52,312 bases of DNA from Ignavibacterium sp. (GTDB taxonomy: Bacteria; Zixibacteria; MSB-5A5; GN15; PGXB01). Shown in pieces: positions 1 through 8,055 of the stretch. Numbering within the stretch: position 1 is the first letter of the stretch; each line of letters opens with the position of its first letter. The notes below the pieces were generated by a model, which was not told the DNA's origin, did no database searches, and worked only from the letters and a program-made list of their open reading frames with translations. A program made the translations under genes and the position numbers. The stretch covers positions 8,292 to 60,603 of the forward strand of contig DYGG01000017.1 in assembly GCA_020724775.1 (NCBI GenBank), in the 5' to 3' direction.

Positions 1-503
1 CGGAGAAAATCAAGAATATAAAACTTCTCGCCCTGGATGTTGACGGCGTTTTGACCGATGACAATATCTACTTCGGTCCCGACGGCCTGGAATTAAAGCA
101 ATTCAACATCTCCGATGGCTTTTTCATCGTGCTGGCGTTGCGTGCCGGACTCGAGATTGCGGTAATATCGGGCCGCCCTTCCAAAGCGACCAGCACCAGA
201 ATGAGAGACCTGGGCGTAAAGCATGTTCTGCAAGAAATGAAAGATAAAAGGAAGCAGATCTTGCCGCTTCTGGAGAAACTGGGGATTACCCATCGGGAGG
301 TGGCCTTTGTCGGAAACGAGATATTGGATATCGGATTGGCAAAGGAAGTGGGCCTATCGATAGCGGTGGCTGATGCCGCCGAAGAATTGAAACAGGTAGT
401 TGATTACGTGACAGTCTCAGCCGGCGGGAAAGGGGCGGTCAAGGAAGTGATTAAGGCGTATTTCAAAGGAAAAAATCTGGATCCGTCTTCCTATCTGATT
501 TAG
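1..503 (+). CDS. kdsC: KDO-8-phosphate phosphatase KdsC, 5' end outside window
   Basis: HAD-family phosphatase that releases 3-deoxy-D-manno-octulosonate (KDO) from KDO-8-phosphate in the cytoplasm, a step in LPS inner-core synthesis. The open frame enters from the left edge (first full codon at base 3), so the start codon is missing. HAD motif I reads DVDGVLTD (bases 36-59), motif II is ISGRPS, and the family's GGKGAVKEV tail signature is present. Motif IV reads VGNEILD where KdsC usually has GDDxxD; only the last acid is unchanged. The next gene, kdsD, starts 7 bases downstream, and the pairing of the two supports the call. A plain HAD phosphatase of other specificity is less likely. Confidence 0.9.
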   Translation, partial: EKIKNIKLLALDVDGVLTDDNIYFGPDGLELKQFNISDGFFIVLALRAGLEIAVISGRPSKATSTRMRDLGVKHVLQEMKDKRKQILPLLEKLGITHREVAFVGNEILDIGLAKEVGLSIAVADAAEELKQVVDYVTVSAGGKGAVKEVIKAYFKGKNLDPSSYLI

Positions 504-510
504 GTGTTAT

Positions 511-1470
511 ATGATATTGAAAAACGGTCGTGAAGTGATAAAGAAAGAGGCGGAGGCGGTCGCCGAACTGGCCGAACGTCTCAATGACAACTTTGTCAAA
601 GCGGTGGAGATGCTTCTTGAGTGCAAGGGACGGGTTATCGTTACCGGCATGGGGAAATCGGGACTGATCGGCAAAAAGGTGGCGGCGACTCTTACCTCAA
701 CCGGCATTGCGGCATTTTTTCTGCATCCGGCAGAGGGAGTGCATGGCGACCTGGGTCTGGTGCGCGCCGAAGACCTGATTATTGCCATATCCAAATCGGG
801 GGCGACCGAGGAACTGTACCAGATTCTTCCGGTGCTGAAAAGAATCGGCGCCCCAATTATACTTCTGACCGGGCAGCCGGATTCGCCGCTGTCGGCAAAG
901 TGCGACATTGTCCTCGATTGCTCGGTTAAGTCGGAAGCCTGTCCCAACAACCTCGTGCCGACCTCCTCGGCGACAGCGGCACTGGTGATGGGGGATGCCC
1001 TGGCAATCGCCTGCCTGAAAGAGCGGGACTTTTCTCCGGAGGATTTTGCCTATCTTCATCCCGGGGGACTTTTAGGTCGTCGGCTCCTGATGAAAGTCGA
1101 GGAATTGATGCATACCAATTCGATGATTCCGATTGTCCGCCCGGAGACAGCCCTGCGCGAGACTATCCTGGAGATCACGGAAAAACGTCTTGGCACCGCC
1201 CTGATTATAGACAACGACAACCGTCTGGTGGGGATTTTCACCGATGGCGACCTGCGTCGTCTGGCGGAAAAAGATGAGCAGTTTTTCAAGAGGCGAACCG
1301 GCGACGTAATGATTAAAAATCCCAAGACCATCCGCCCCGGCGCCATACTCGATGAGGCGCTGGCAATGATGGAGAAATATTCGATTATGGTCCTTCCGGT
1401 TGTCGACAAAGAAAAGCGGCCGGTCGGGATTATCCATCTTCACGATATCCTAAAATCAAAACTGGTCTGA
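511..1470 (+). CDS. kdsD: Arabinose-5-phosphate isomerase KdsD (KpsF/GutQ family)
   Basis: Cytoplasmic isomerase that interconverts ribulose-5-phosphate and arabinose-5-phosphate, the entry point of KDO synthesis. The 319-aa protein has the family layout: an N-terminal SIS sugar-phosphate domain (about residues 35-180; GMGKSG at 46-51, HPAEGVHGDLG at 72-82, SKSGATEE at 94-101) and two C-terminal CBS domains (about 205-319). Length is close to the E. coli enzyme (about 328 aa). The ATG at 511 is 7 bases after the kdsC stop, behind AGGTG, which fits one operon. A GutQ-like paralogue would have the same domains, but the kdsC neighbour favours KdsD. Confidence 0.95.
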   Translation: MILKNGREVIKKEAEAVAELAERLNDNFVKAVEMLLECKGRVIVTGMGKSGLIGKKVAATLTSTGIAAFFLHPAEGVHGDLGLVRAEDLIIAISKSGATEELYQILPVLKRIGAPIILLTGQPDSPLSAKCDIVLDCSVKSEACPNNLVPTSSATAALVMGDALAIACLKERDFSPEDFAYLHPGGLLGRRLLMKVEELMHTNSMIPIVRPETALRETILEITEKRLGTALIIDNDNRLVGIFTDGDLRRLAEKDEQFFKRRTGDVMIKNPKTIRPGAILDEALAMMEKYSIMVLPVVDKEKRPVGIIHLHDILKSKLV

Positions 1471-1476
1471 CCTCCG

Positions 1477-2388
1477 GTGAGGCGCTTCAAGAAAATAAAA
1501 AACAGCGCTGTTTATTATTTCATCGGGGGAATAGTCTTCTTCTTCAATTTTATTCCCCGGTCGACGGCAATTTTTGTCGGCGCCATGCTGGGGTTCTGGG
1601 GGTATCAGATTTTCAGGAAAGACCGCTACAAAGCCGACCGTCATCTCAGGGCGGCATACGGTAATGCCTTAAGTCAAAACGAGCGGGACAGAATAATTCG
1701 CCAGATGTTTATCAATTTTGGCAAGAACGCCGCCGACGTAATCCGCTTCAGGAAGTATTACCGGTCGGAAATCATGCCTCTGGTAGCTGTCGAAGGGCTG
1801 GAGCATTTTGATGCGGTCTATAATCGGGGAAAAGGGGTGATCGCGGTTACCGGACATATTGGAAACTTTGAACTGATTGCGGCGCATATGGCGGCGCTCG
1901 AGTACAAAGTAGCCGTAATAGGACGGGAAATCTATGATAAGCGGCTGAATTCTCTGCTGGTGAGCAACCGGGAAGCGCTGGGGGCGCTCAATGTTGACAC
2001 TAAAGAATCAGTCAAGAAAGTGGTGCGGCTGCTCAAAGAGGGGTACGCGCTGGGAGCCCTAATCGATACCGATTCGATAAGGGTGCGAACCATGTTTGTC
2101 CCGTTTTTTGGACGTCTCTCCAATACTCCGGTAGGGCAGAGCCTTCTGGGGCTAAAGACCGGCGCCGGATTTGTGCCTCTGGCATGTCTTCGTATCGGAA
2201 AAAGGTACAAAATCATAATAAAACCGGAAATAATGATTGAAAGGACTGACAATCTTGAAAAGGATATGTATAATATAACCAGATTATGCACAGAAGCGCT
2301 GGAATCGATAATTGATGAATATCGGGAGCAGTGGATATGGCTTCATAATCGCTGGCAAACCAGGCCGACGGAGCCGATAATGGAGTAA
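1477..2388 (+). CDS. LpxL/HtrB-family lipid A acyltransferase
   Basis: Inner-membrane lysophospholipid/lipid A acyltransferase, 303 aa. It is expected to add a secondary acyl chain to KDO-lipid A or a related lipid. The catalytic HX4E motif is seen as H127-x4-E132 in TGHIGNFE. A hydrophobic N-terminal segment (about 12-42) would anchor it to the membrane. The start is GTG at 1477, 6 bases after the kdsD stop, with CCTCCGG in between and no upstream ATG in frame. The gene lies between kdsD and lptC, so a role in LPS lipid A maturation is inferred. Which acyl position it modifies cannot be told. Confidence 0.85.
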   Translation: MRRFKKIKNSAVYYFIGGIVFFFNFIPRSTAIFVGAMLGFWGYQIFRKDRYKADRHLRAAYGNALSQNERDRIIRQMFINFGKNAADVIRFRKYYRSEIMPLVAVEGLEHFDAVYNRGKGVIAVTGHIGNFELIAAHMAALEYKVAVIGREIYDKRLNSLLVSNREALGALNVDTKESVKKVVRLLKEGYALGALIDTDSIRVRTMFVPFFGRLSNTPVGQSLLGLKTGAGFVPLACLRIGKRYKIIIKPEIMIERTDNLEKDMYNITRLCTEALESIIDEYREQWIWLHNRWQTRPTEPIME

Positions 2389-2389
2389 G

Positions 2390-2950
2390 ATGAAAACAGC
2401 AGTCTTGATAGCGGTTTGTGGAATTCTGATAGGCGCGGGGTGTGCCAGCAAGAACGAAATAAAAGCCCCTCCCGGGGGCGCCGACAGTCTGGCTATGGTC
2501 GTCCGCCCTGACCAGCAGATACGCAACGCCCAGATATTTTTCTACAGTAAAGCGACACGCAAAACGGAAATCCTGGCGGATTACATTGAAAAATATGAAA
2601 AGCAGGATTCGACCCTGGCATGGGGGTTGACCGTATATTTCTATGATTCCACCGGAAAAGAGATTTCCAATCTGGTGGCAGATAGCGGGCTGGTCCGGGA
2701 GCGGACCAATATGATGGTCGCTAACGGCAATGTAAAAGTACTCTCCGAGGACAGTTCCCTTCTTCTCACCGAGCAACTTCTCTGGAATGCCCGCGAAAGC
2801 AAGATAGAGACCGACAAATTTGTAACGATAATCCAGAAAGGGGATACCCTGACCGGGTATGGTCTGGAAGCGGATGAACGTCTGAGCAAAATTACCATCA
2901 AGAAGCAGGTAAGCGGACGATTCCAGGATACCAAAGAACTGGAGCCATGA
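2390..2950 (+). CDS. lptC: LptC-like LPS export lipoprotein
   Basis: 186-aa protein with a lipoprotein signal (MKTAVLIAVCGILIGAGC, acylated Cys18) and the beta-strand-rich LptC/DUF1239 pattern: repeated pairs of polar and hydrophobic strands such as LTVYFYDSTGKEISNLVADSG and the closing VSGRF. LptC is the periplasmic subunit that receives LPS from the LptBFG transporter and hands it to LptA. Typical LptC is held by an N-terminal membrane helix; a lipid anchor as here is found in some lineages. The ATG follows the acyltransferase stop by one base, so the genes are probably translationally coupled. lptA and lptB, which often follow, are absent here. Confidence 0.8.
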   Translation: MKTAVLIAVCGILIGAGCASKNEIKAPPGGADSLAMVVRPDQQIRNAQIFFYSKATRKTEILADYIEKYEKQDSTLAWGLTVYFYDSTGKEISNLVADSGLVRERTNMMVANGNVKVLSEDSSLLLTEQLLWNARESKIETDKFVTIIQKGDTLTGYGLEADERLSKITIKKQVSGRFQDTKELEP

Positions 2951-3075
2951 TGGCGCCCTACTGACCCACAGTTCCCGAGCCCCACTCTAATATCATTGAA
3001 AATCGCTCCATATCCCTTAGAGCGTTGCCCGATGTTAGAACACTTTCTAAACATCTGATTACAGGAAAATAACCG

Positions 3076-3489
3076 ATGGAAAAGCCCCACAAAATTCCGC
3101 AGATATATGGCTATGCCGTCTGTCTGGTATGTATCGTCACCATTCTGATTTCTGTTCCCAACGTTATCACTTCCCTGATTGACCTGGGCGACCCGCTCCA
3201 CGCCGGAGCCTGATATCCGGCCGGCAAAGACCGGAATATGGCGTCATACGAACTGTACAAAGTCGATATCCTGGCGGAATATCACGGGATGAAAACCGAT
3301 TCGACCTCCTATATCCCCGATGAGGCAACCATCCGCGCCATGTATGAGGCGGCAAAAGAGGATAAAATACAGTCAGCGACTCACATCGCCCGGCGCACGG
3401 TAATAGTATTCACGCTGCTTACTATCATTGCCGTGGTTCTTTTCGTCATACATTTTCGCTGGATGCGGGCGCTGGCAAAAGCGGCTTGA
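3076..3489 (+). pseudogene. Small two-helix membrane protein interrupted by in-frame TGA
   Basis: A single reading frame runs from ATG 3076 to the stop at 3487-3489 but has TGA at 3211-3213 (codon 46). The first part (45 aa, HKIPQIYGYAVCLV...DPLHAGA) has one transmembrane segment (about 10-36). The second part has an internal ATG at 3238 (MASYELYKVDIL...), a polar middle (DEATIRAMYEAAKEDKIQSA) and a C-terminal transmembrane segment. Together they resemble a small conserved hypothetical family of about 140 aa found in Bacteroidetes-like genomes, recalled from memory, in which DPLH(A/S)G is followed a few residues later by xASFExYKxDI. A nonsense mutation of a Trp codon (TGG to TGA) is the simplest explanation. 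Translation restart at 3238 or UGA readthrough are alternatives. Function is unknown. Confidence 0.6.
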
Positions 3490-3513
3490 CAATTCCGCAC
3501 ATTCTGATATAAT
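3486..3513 (+). promoter_or_regulatory. Promoter TTGACA-N16-TATAAT for the DUF1028-dockerin gene
   Basis: Both hexamers match the sigma-70 consensus exactly: TTGACA at 3486-3491 and TATAAT at 3508-3513, with a 16-base spacer. The -35 box overlaps the stop codon of the upstream small membrane protein. The predicted transcript start near 3520 leaves an untranslated leader of about 84 bases before ATG 3604. Confidence 0.75.
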
Positions 3514-3603
3514 ATAAACAGGACAGTTTCCGGTCTAATTACGGCCTTAATTTTCGTACGCCGTGACTCGTTACTGCTCGAAATACTACTCAAGAGGTCT
3601 CTT

Positions 3604-4839
3604 ATGTGCAGGTCATATCGTAAACCGCTTTCAGTTTTCTGCCTTTTAGCTCTGCCGCTTTGTCTTATTCTTATATCCCCGGCATACGCTACTTTTTCCA
3701 TTGTGGCGGTGGACACCGCAACCGGCGCCGTCGGTGGCGCGGGGGCATCGTGCATTGCAAACTGCCAGATTATCAATGATATAATAGAGGGGATTGGGGC
3801 GGTCCACACCCAGGCATACTATCTTGCGGAGAATCAGCAGAATGCCCATGCTCTGCTGGCGGCGGGAGCGACGCCTGATTCTATCATACATTGGCTGGAG
3901 AACAACGACTTTGAAGCCTCGCCATACTTTCGTCAGTACGGTGTGGTGACCCTGGCCGGACCGGGGGCGTCGGCCGGCTACACCGGCGCGGCAAACAGTT
4001 ATTGGGCGGGACATCTGAGCGGTCCGGGATATGCAATTCAGGGGAATATCTTGCTGGACGGCTGGATTCTCGACTCGATGCTGGCGGCTTATCAGAGAAC
4101 GACCGGTCCTTTGGAGGACAAACTGATGGCGGCGCTGGAAGCGGCCAATGTGCCGGGGGCTGATACCCGTTGTTTCTCCTGTAATAAACCGTCGATTTCG
4201 GCTTTTGTGAAGGTGGTGCGCCCGGGGGATGGCGGCACCCCTTATCTATATGAACTGGTGACCAATACGGTTTGCGCCAAGAATCCTATCGATTCTCTGC
4301 GGGTGCGGTACGATTTATGGAAGGGACTTCAGCAAGCCGATTCGCTTCTCTCAACGGTGCAAGTCACGCCGCCCGGTCTGCCTGCCGGCGGCAGTTCGAT
4401 CGCAACCATAATCGTGACACCGCGAAATTATCAGGGGCAGCCGCCCATTTATGGGGCAATAGTCGCAATTTCCAACACCGGCGCTGGCGTTCTCTCGCCG
4501 GTAACCGACAATGGGGATGGAACTTTCACAGCGACACTGACAGCGCCGCTTTCGCCGAGCACCGATACCATAAAGGTCACCGTCAGCGCCGGAAATGAAA
4601 ATGTGTTGCTGGCGCAAAAACCGGTGGTGAAATATTATCTGTGCGGCGACGCCAACGGGAGCAATGGTCTTTCGATACTTGATGCCACCTTCGTGATAGC
4701 ATATCTTTTCAAGAACGGACCGGACCCGGTCCCGACGGCAGCGGCGGATGCCAACGGCAACGGGACGGTGAATATTCTTGATGCCACCTATCTTATAAGC
4801 CATCTTTTTAAGAGCGGTCCGGCTCCGGTCTGCCCGTGA
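3604..4839 (+). CDS. Secreted DUF1028 protein with C-terminal dockerin-like repeats
   Basis: 411 aa. Signal peptide 1-29 (cleavage after ISPAYA), then a DUF1028 domain (about 30-245: TFSIVAVDTATGAVGGAGAS, later GPGASAGYTGAANSYWAGH). DUF1028 belongs to the Ntn-hydrolase superfamily; its substrate is unknown. An Ig-like or invasin-like beta domain follows (about 250-345, TDNGDGTFTATLTAP). The last 65 residues hold two calcium-binding dockerin-type repeats (GDANGSNGLSILDATFVIAY and ADANGNGTVNILDATYLISH). The protein is therefore exported and probably displayed or complexed through the dockerin module. It has its own perfect promoter. The enzymatic role is not established. Confidence 0.85.
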   Translation: MCRSYRKPLSVFCLLALPLCLILISPAYATFSIVAVDTATGAVGGAGASCIANCQIINDIIEGIGAVHTQAYYLAENQQNAHALLAAGATPDSIIHWLENNDFEASPYFRQYGVVTLAGPGASAGYTGAANSYWAGHLSGPGYAIQGNILLDGWILDSMLAAYQRTTGPLEDKLMAALEAANVPGADTRCFSCNKPSISAFVKVVRPGDGGTPYLYELVTNTVCAKNPIDSLRVRYDLWKGLQQADSLLSTVQVTPPGLPAGGSSIATIIVTPRNYQGQPPIYGAIVAISNTGAGVLSPVTDNGDGTFTATLTAPLSPSTDTIKVTVSAGNENVLLAQKPVVKYYLCGDANGSNGLSILDATFVIAYLFKNGPDPVPTAAADANGNGTVNILDATYLISHLFKSGPAPVCP

Positions 4840-4872
4840 CCGGGGTTTCCCTTTTCAGAAAAAAGTACGTCT

Positions 4873-4910
4873 GAATTCCGGCGCAATTAGTATGACAGGT
4901 GACGGAATTC
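4873..4910. repeat. Inverted repeat GAATTCCG/CGGAATTC between genes
   Basis: Perfect 8-base arms at 4873-4880 and 4903-4910 with a 22-base loop, in the gap between the dockerin protein and the flavodiiron gene. No T-run follows, so it is not a clear terminator. It could be an operator for the flavodiiron gene or a weak transcript end. A second short hairpin, GCGGATTTCGGCCGC, lies just downstream near 4924-4938. Confidence 0.35.
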
Positions 4911-4996
4911 TCATGAACGGCTTGCGGATTTCGGCCGCTTTCTTATCTTACTTGAAAATGTTTCCAAACTTTGTACAGGATTGAGATTATTTCTTT

Positions 4997-6181
4997 ATGG
5001 GCGCCATCAAAATCGCTGAAAATGTTCACTGGGTCGGAGTGCGCGACCCGCAGTTGCGGAAATTCGATATCATAATGAATACCCGGTACGGAACTACTTA
5101 CAACGCCTACCTGATAAGAGGGGAGAAAACGGCATTAATTGACGCCTCCAAAGCAGCCTTCACCGGTCAGTTTCTCGACAATATAAGAGAAATCATACCG
5201 CCGTCACAAATCGATTACCTGGTGGTCAATCATACTGAGCCTGACCACAGCGGCGCCATCACGGCGCTATTAAAAGAGAATCCGCAAATTGAACTGCTCT
5301 GCTCGGGAGCGGCGATTCCTTTTGTCAAGAATGTGATAAACCTGGAGCGGCCTATACGGGGAGTCAAAGATAATGAAATCCTGGACCTGGGAGGCAAAAA
5401 ACTCCGGTTCTTGCTGACCCCTTATATGCACTGGCCCGATACCATGATGGAGTTTCTCGAAGAGGACGGAATTCTCTTTTCCTGCGATGGCTTCGCGGCG
5501 CATATATCCGATGATTCCCTCTTTGCCGAGACCATTGATAAGGATGTTGATTTCGAGTTTCATTATTACTGGGATGCCATCATGCGCCCTTTCAGCAATT
5601 ATATCCGGAAAAATCTGGTGAAACTGGAGGGTCTGAATATACAGATGATCGCGCCGTCGCACGGACCGGTCTTTCGGGAGAATCCGCGCCGGTATATCGA
5701 GCGGTACAAAGAATGGACAGCCGATAAAGCGGCCGGGCGGAATCTTGTGACAGTCTTCTATGCCTCCAGTTACGGCAATACCAAACTGCTGGGGGAGCGC
5801 ATCGGAGCCGGCCTGCTCAATCAGGGATTTGAGTTGTCGTATTGCGATGCCGAAAATTTTGAACCGGAGAAAGTCCGGGAGGCGATTGAAGCCAGTCGGG
5901 GAGTGCTGCTGGGGACGCCGACGATGAACGGCGATGCCGTCAAACCAATCTGGGATATCATCAATCTCTTCTCTACCGTCAGTAGTGTCGGGAAGAAAGC
6001 CGCGGTGTTTGGGTCGTTCGGATGGGGCGGAGAAGGGATAAAACTGGTGGCGGACCGACTTTCGGGATTGAAACTGAAAGTTTTTGAAGAGAACCTCCGG
6101 GTGCGCCTGGTGCCATCAGATTTCGAACTGAACGATATTGCGGCGTACTGCTCCCGGCTGGCGGCATTCCTGAATTCCTGA
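4997..6181 (+). CDS. Flavodiiron protein (FprA/ROO type oxygen or NO reductase)
   Basis: 394-aa cytoplasmic flavodiiron protein that reduces O2 to water, or NO to N2O, to protect anaerobic metabolism. The N-terminal metallo-beta-lactamase-like domain carries the di-iron ligands: H79-x-E81-x-D83-H84 (in VVNHTEPDHSG), H145, D164 and H222 (SHGP). The C-terminal flavodoxin domain (about 249-394) has the FMN loop ASSYGNT at 255-261 and GTPTMNGD. No rubredoxin or flavin reductase domain is fused, so electrons must come from a separate protein. The ATG at 4997 leads directly into the family start. A strong hairpin at 6182-6216 closes the unit. Confidence 0.95.
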   Translation: MGAIKIAENVHWVGVRDPQLRKFDIIMNTRYGTTYNAYLIRGEKTALIDASKAAFTGQFLDNIREIIPPSQIDYLVVNHTEPDHSGAITALLKENPQIELLCSGAAIPFVKNVINLERPIRGVKDNEILDLGGKKLRFLLTPYMHWPDTMMEFLEEDGILFSCDGFAAHISDDSLFAETIDKDVDFEFHYYWDAIMRPFSNYIRKNLVKLEGLNIQMIAPSHGPVFRENPRRYIERYKEWTADKAAGRNLVTVFYASSYGNTKLLGERIGAGLLNQGFELSYCDAENFEPEKVREAIEASRGVLLGTPTMNGDAVKPIWDIINLFSTVSSVGKKAAVFGSFGWGGEGIKLVADRLSGLKLKVFEENLRVRLVPSDFELNDIAAYCSRLAAFLNS

Positions 6182-6216
6182 GCGGAAAAATCGCGGTGCC
6201 GCAAGATTTTTTCCGC
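6182..6216 (+). terminator. Terminator after the flavodiiron gene
   Basis: Stem GCGGAAAAATC pairs with GATTTTTTCCGC, and the loop contains a second small stem (GCGG/CCGC). The A-run and T-run flank the loop, so it can act in either direction. It begins right after the stop codon at 6181. Confidence 0.6.
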
Positions 6217-6232
6217 CATTTTGATTTAAAGT

Positions 6233-6260
6233 TTGACAAAGGATATAACCCCAGTATATT
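6233..6260 (+). promoter_or_regulatory. Promoter TTGACA-N16-TATATT for the DUF4388 gene
   Basis: TTGACA at 6233-6238 and TATATT at 6255-6260, spacer 16. The predicted start near 6267 gives a leader of about 20 bases to ATG 6288. It follows the terminator of the flavodiiron gene, so a new transcription unit begins here. Confidence 0.7.
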
Positions 6261-6287
6261 TCGACTCAAATCTTCGTCGGAGAATCA

Positions 6288-7178
6288 ATGGAACAAGACT
6301 TGCAGGGAAAAATCGGACGATTCACATTGCCAGAGATCTTTCAGTTGGTCGCCCAGAGTCAGAAAACCGGTACGCTGGGGATTCAGAAAGATGATGATAT
6401 AGTCATGGTCTATTTCAAAAAGGGGCGAATTATATACGGTTATGGCCCGCGACAGGCCTATCATATCGGCGAGTTGCTTCGGGAGCGGGGGAAAATTACG
6501 GCAGAGCAACTGACCGACGCCGTAATGGCGCAATCCCGGCATCCCAGCGCGCGACGATTGGGGCAGATTCTGATTGAAAAGAACTATATCTCGCGGGAGG
6601 ACCTGGAGCAAGTGGTGCGCAATCAGGTGGAAGAACTGGTTTACTCGCTTCTCGCCTGGAACAGCGGCTCCTTTAAGTTTTATGAGAATCAGTATCCGAC
6701 GGATGAAGAGATCACGGTTGACATCACGGTGGAAAAGGCGATTCTGGAGGGGATGCAGCGGCTGGACGAAGAGAACCGGAGGCGGGCAGTAACTCCTTTG
6801 TCAGATTCAATACTGATGCTGTCACCGCATCTTCCGGAGAAGCAGGAACAGTTGGCGCTGACGCGTGAAGATTGGAGCCTCCTGGCGCTGGCAAACGGTC
6901 GCCGTACGGTGCGGGAAATTGTTCGTTTGGCGCGGATTCCGGAGCGGGAATGTCTGAGCCGACTCGGTTCGCTGATGACGAGCGGCATCCTGCAGAGTGC
7001 CGGGGCGCTCCCTGCCGAAACCGACCGGCTGGCTCTCATGGTGGACCGCCTGGCGAATCTTCTGGAGCATTATCTGGCGTCGCGAAGCCAGAAACCAACC
7101 GCAACCTCGCCGCGGCTGGCGGTACGCGATGCCATCCGGATAGAACCGGTTACCCCAAAAGAAAACGAGCCTCGCTAA
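6288..7178 (+). CDS. DUF4388 domain protein
   Basis: 296 aa. Residues about 1-155 match the DUF4388 (PATAN) pattern: GKIGRFTLPEIFQLVAQSQ, TGTLGIQ, VYFKKGRIIYGYG, GELLRERGKITAEQL, and a closing GSFKFYE. Such domains usually sit in signalling proteins of delta-proteobacteria and relatives and are thought to mediate protein contacts. The remainder is helical with no catalytic motif seen (SLLALANGRRTVREIVRLA is the only winged-helix-like stretch). No signal peptide; cytoplasmic. It is the first gene of a unit with the three small genes that follow. A regulatory role is inferred. Confidence 0.75.
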   Translation: MEQDLQGKIGRFTLPEIFQLVAQSQKTGTLGIQKDDDIVMVYFKKGRIIYGYGPRQAYHIGELLRERGKITAEQLTDAVMAQSRHPSARRLGQILIEKNYISREDLEQVVRNQVEELVYSLLAWNSGSFKFYENQYPTDEEITVDITVEKAILEGMQRLDEENRRRAVTPLSDSILMLSPHLPEKQEQLALTREDWSLLALANGRRTVREIVRLARIPERECLSRLGSLMTSGILQSAGALPAETDRLALMVDRLANLLEHYLASRSQKPTATSPRLAVRDAIRIEPVTPKENEPR

Positions 7179-7198
7179 TTCTGACTCGGGCAGATATT

Positions 7199-7846
7199 AT
7201 GACAGCAAGATTAGAGTCACTCAAAAGACTGGAGTCCGTTCTGGAAAATTTTCTGGGGCGGGCAGTTGAACTGGAGATTAATAATCTGAACACGGTAAGC
7301 CGAATAGATTCGCTCGATGAGATTGCCCGGTTGTCCCTCAAAGGACGACTGGTCAACCAGCAACTGGGCAACTGGTTTGCCCGCAATCGGGACTATCTCG
7401 ACAGCGACCGACTAAAAGAAACGGAAGTTGAGACTATCGCCAACCTCTTAAGTGAGATTAAAAAGGGACTTGATTCGTCAGACCCGGAATCGCGTAAACT
7501 GGCCGATGAAATCGAGCGCTGGAAAGAAAAGGGTGTTGTTCCCAAAAGGAAGTTGATTCTGAAGATGAAGTCGCCTGCCGGGGGGATGTCGATAACGGAG
7601 AAATTTGCCGACTATCTCGGACGGGAAAAGGTGCTTCTGGAGCAGGAAGAATACAGCCAGGAACATCTCTTGAGCATTCTTGATGATATCCTCAAATCAG
7701 CGGAAGCGAAAGAAGACCATATCTATATTCATCTGGCCGGTTCGATAATCTATTTCCTGCGAATGAACGGTTACAAGGTTTCGCCTTATGTCAAGAGACT
7801 CAAGCAGATAGAGAAAGAGAGACTGGGGATAGCGTATGCTGAATGA
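7199..7846 (+). CDS. Conserved hypothetical helical protein
   Basis: The open frame extends further upstream, but the ATG at 7199 (MTARLESLKRLESVLENF) is preferred because the earlier stretch overlaps the DUF4388 gene. It gives 215 aa, mostly charged helices with no membrane segment and no recognised domain. The last bases overlap the start of the next gene by 11, which suggests translational coupling. I do not recognise the family. Position after the DUF4388 gene suggests a shared, probably regulatory or structural, task. Confidence 0.6.
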   Translation: MTARLESLKRLESVLENFLGRAVELEINNLNTVSRIDSLDEIARLSLKGRLVNQQLGNWFARNRDYLDSDRLKETEVETIANLLSEIKKGLDSSDPESRKLADEIERWKEKGVVPKRKLILKMKSPAGGMSITEKFADYLGREKVLLEQEEYSQEHLLSILDDILKSAEAKEDHIYIHLAGSIIYFLRMNGYKVSPYVKRLKQIEKERLGIAYAE

Positions 7847-8054
7847 CGGGGTAAAAGCATATCTGCGGGCTCTGGCGGCTCTGAAAGATAAGGACTACCG
7901 GACCGGAGTCGGGTATCTGAAAATCGCCCAAAATCAGTTTGATAATAGCCCTGATTTTCGTATATTAAAAGAAACTACGGAACTGCTTCTGGCGGTAAAA
8001 GAAGAGATATTTGAGCTGGAAGTTGAGAATTCGGAAGTAAAGGAGTTGATATAG
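7836..8054 (+). CDS. Small TPR-like protein
   Basis: 72 aa, MLNDGVKAYLRALAALKDKD. The first half looks like one or two tetratricopeptide-like helical hairpins (YLRALAALKDKDYRTGVGYL, then LKIAQNQFDNSPDF); the tail is an acidic helix. The ATG overlaps the previous gene by 11 bases. The next gene starts 1 base after its stop. Function is unknown; it may be an adaptor. Confidence 0.6.
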   Translation: MLNDGVKAYLRALAALKDKDYRTGVGYLKIAQNQFDNSPDFRILKETTELLLAVKEEIFELEVENSEVKELI

Positions 8055-8055
8055 A

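Noticed and set aside
3211-3240. SECIS element for selenocysteine at the in-frame TGA
   Set aside because: A hairpin is present but its loop is too close to the TGA and lacks clear SECIS features; no selenocysteine genes are in view.
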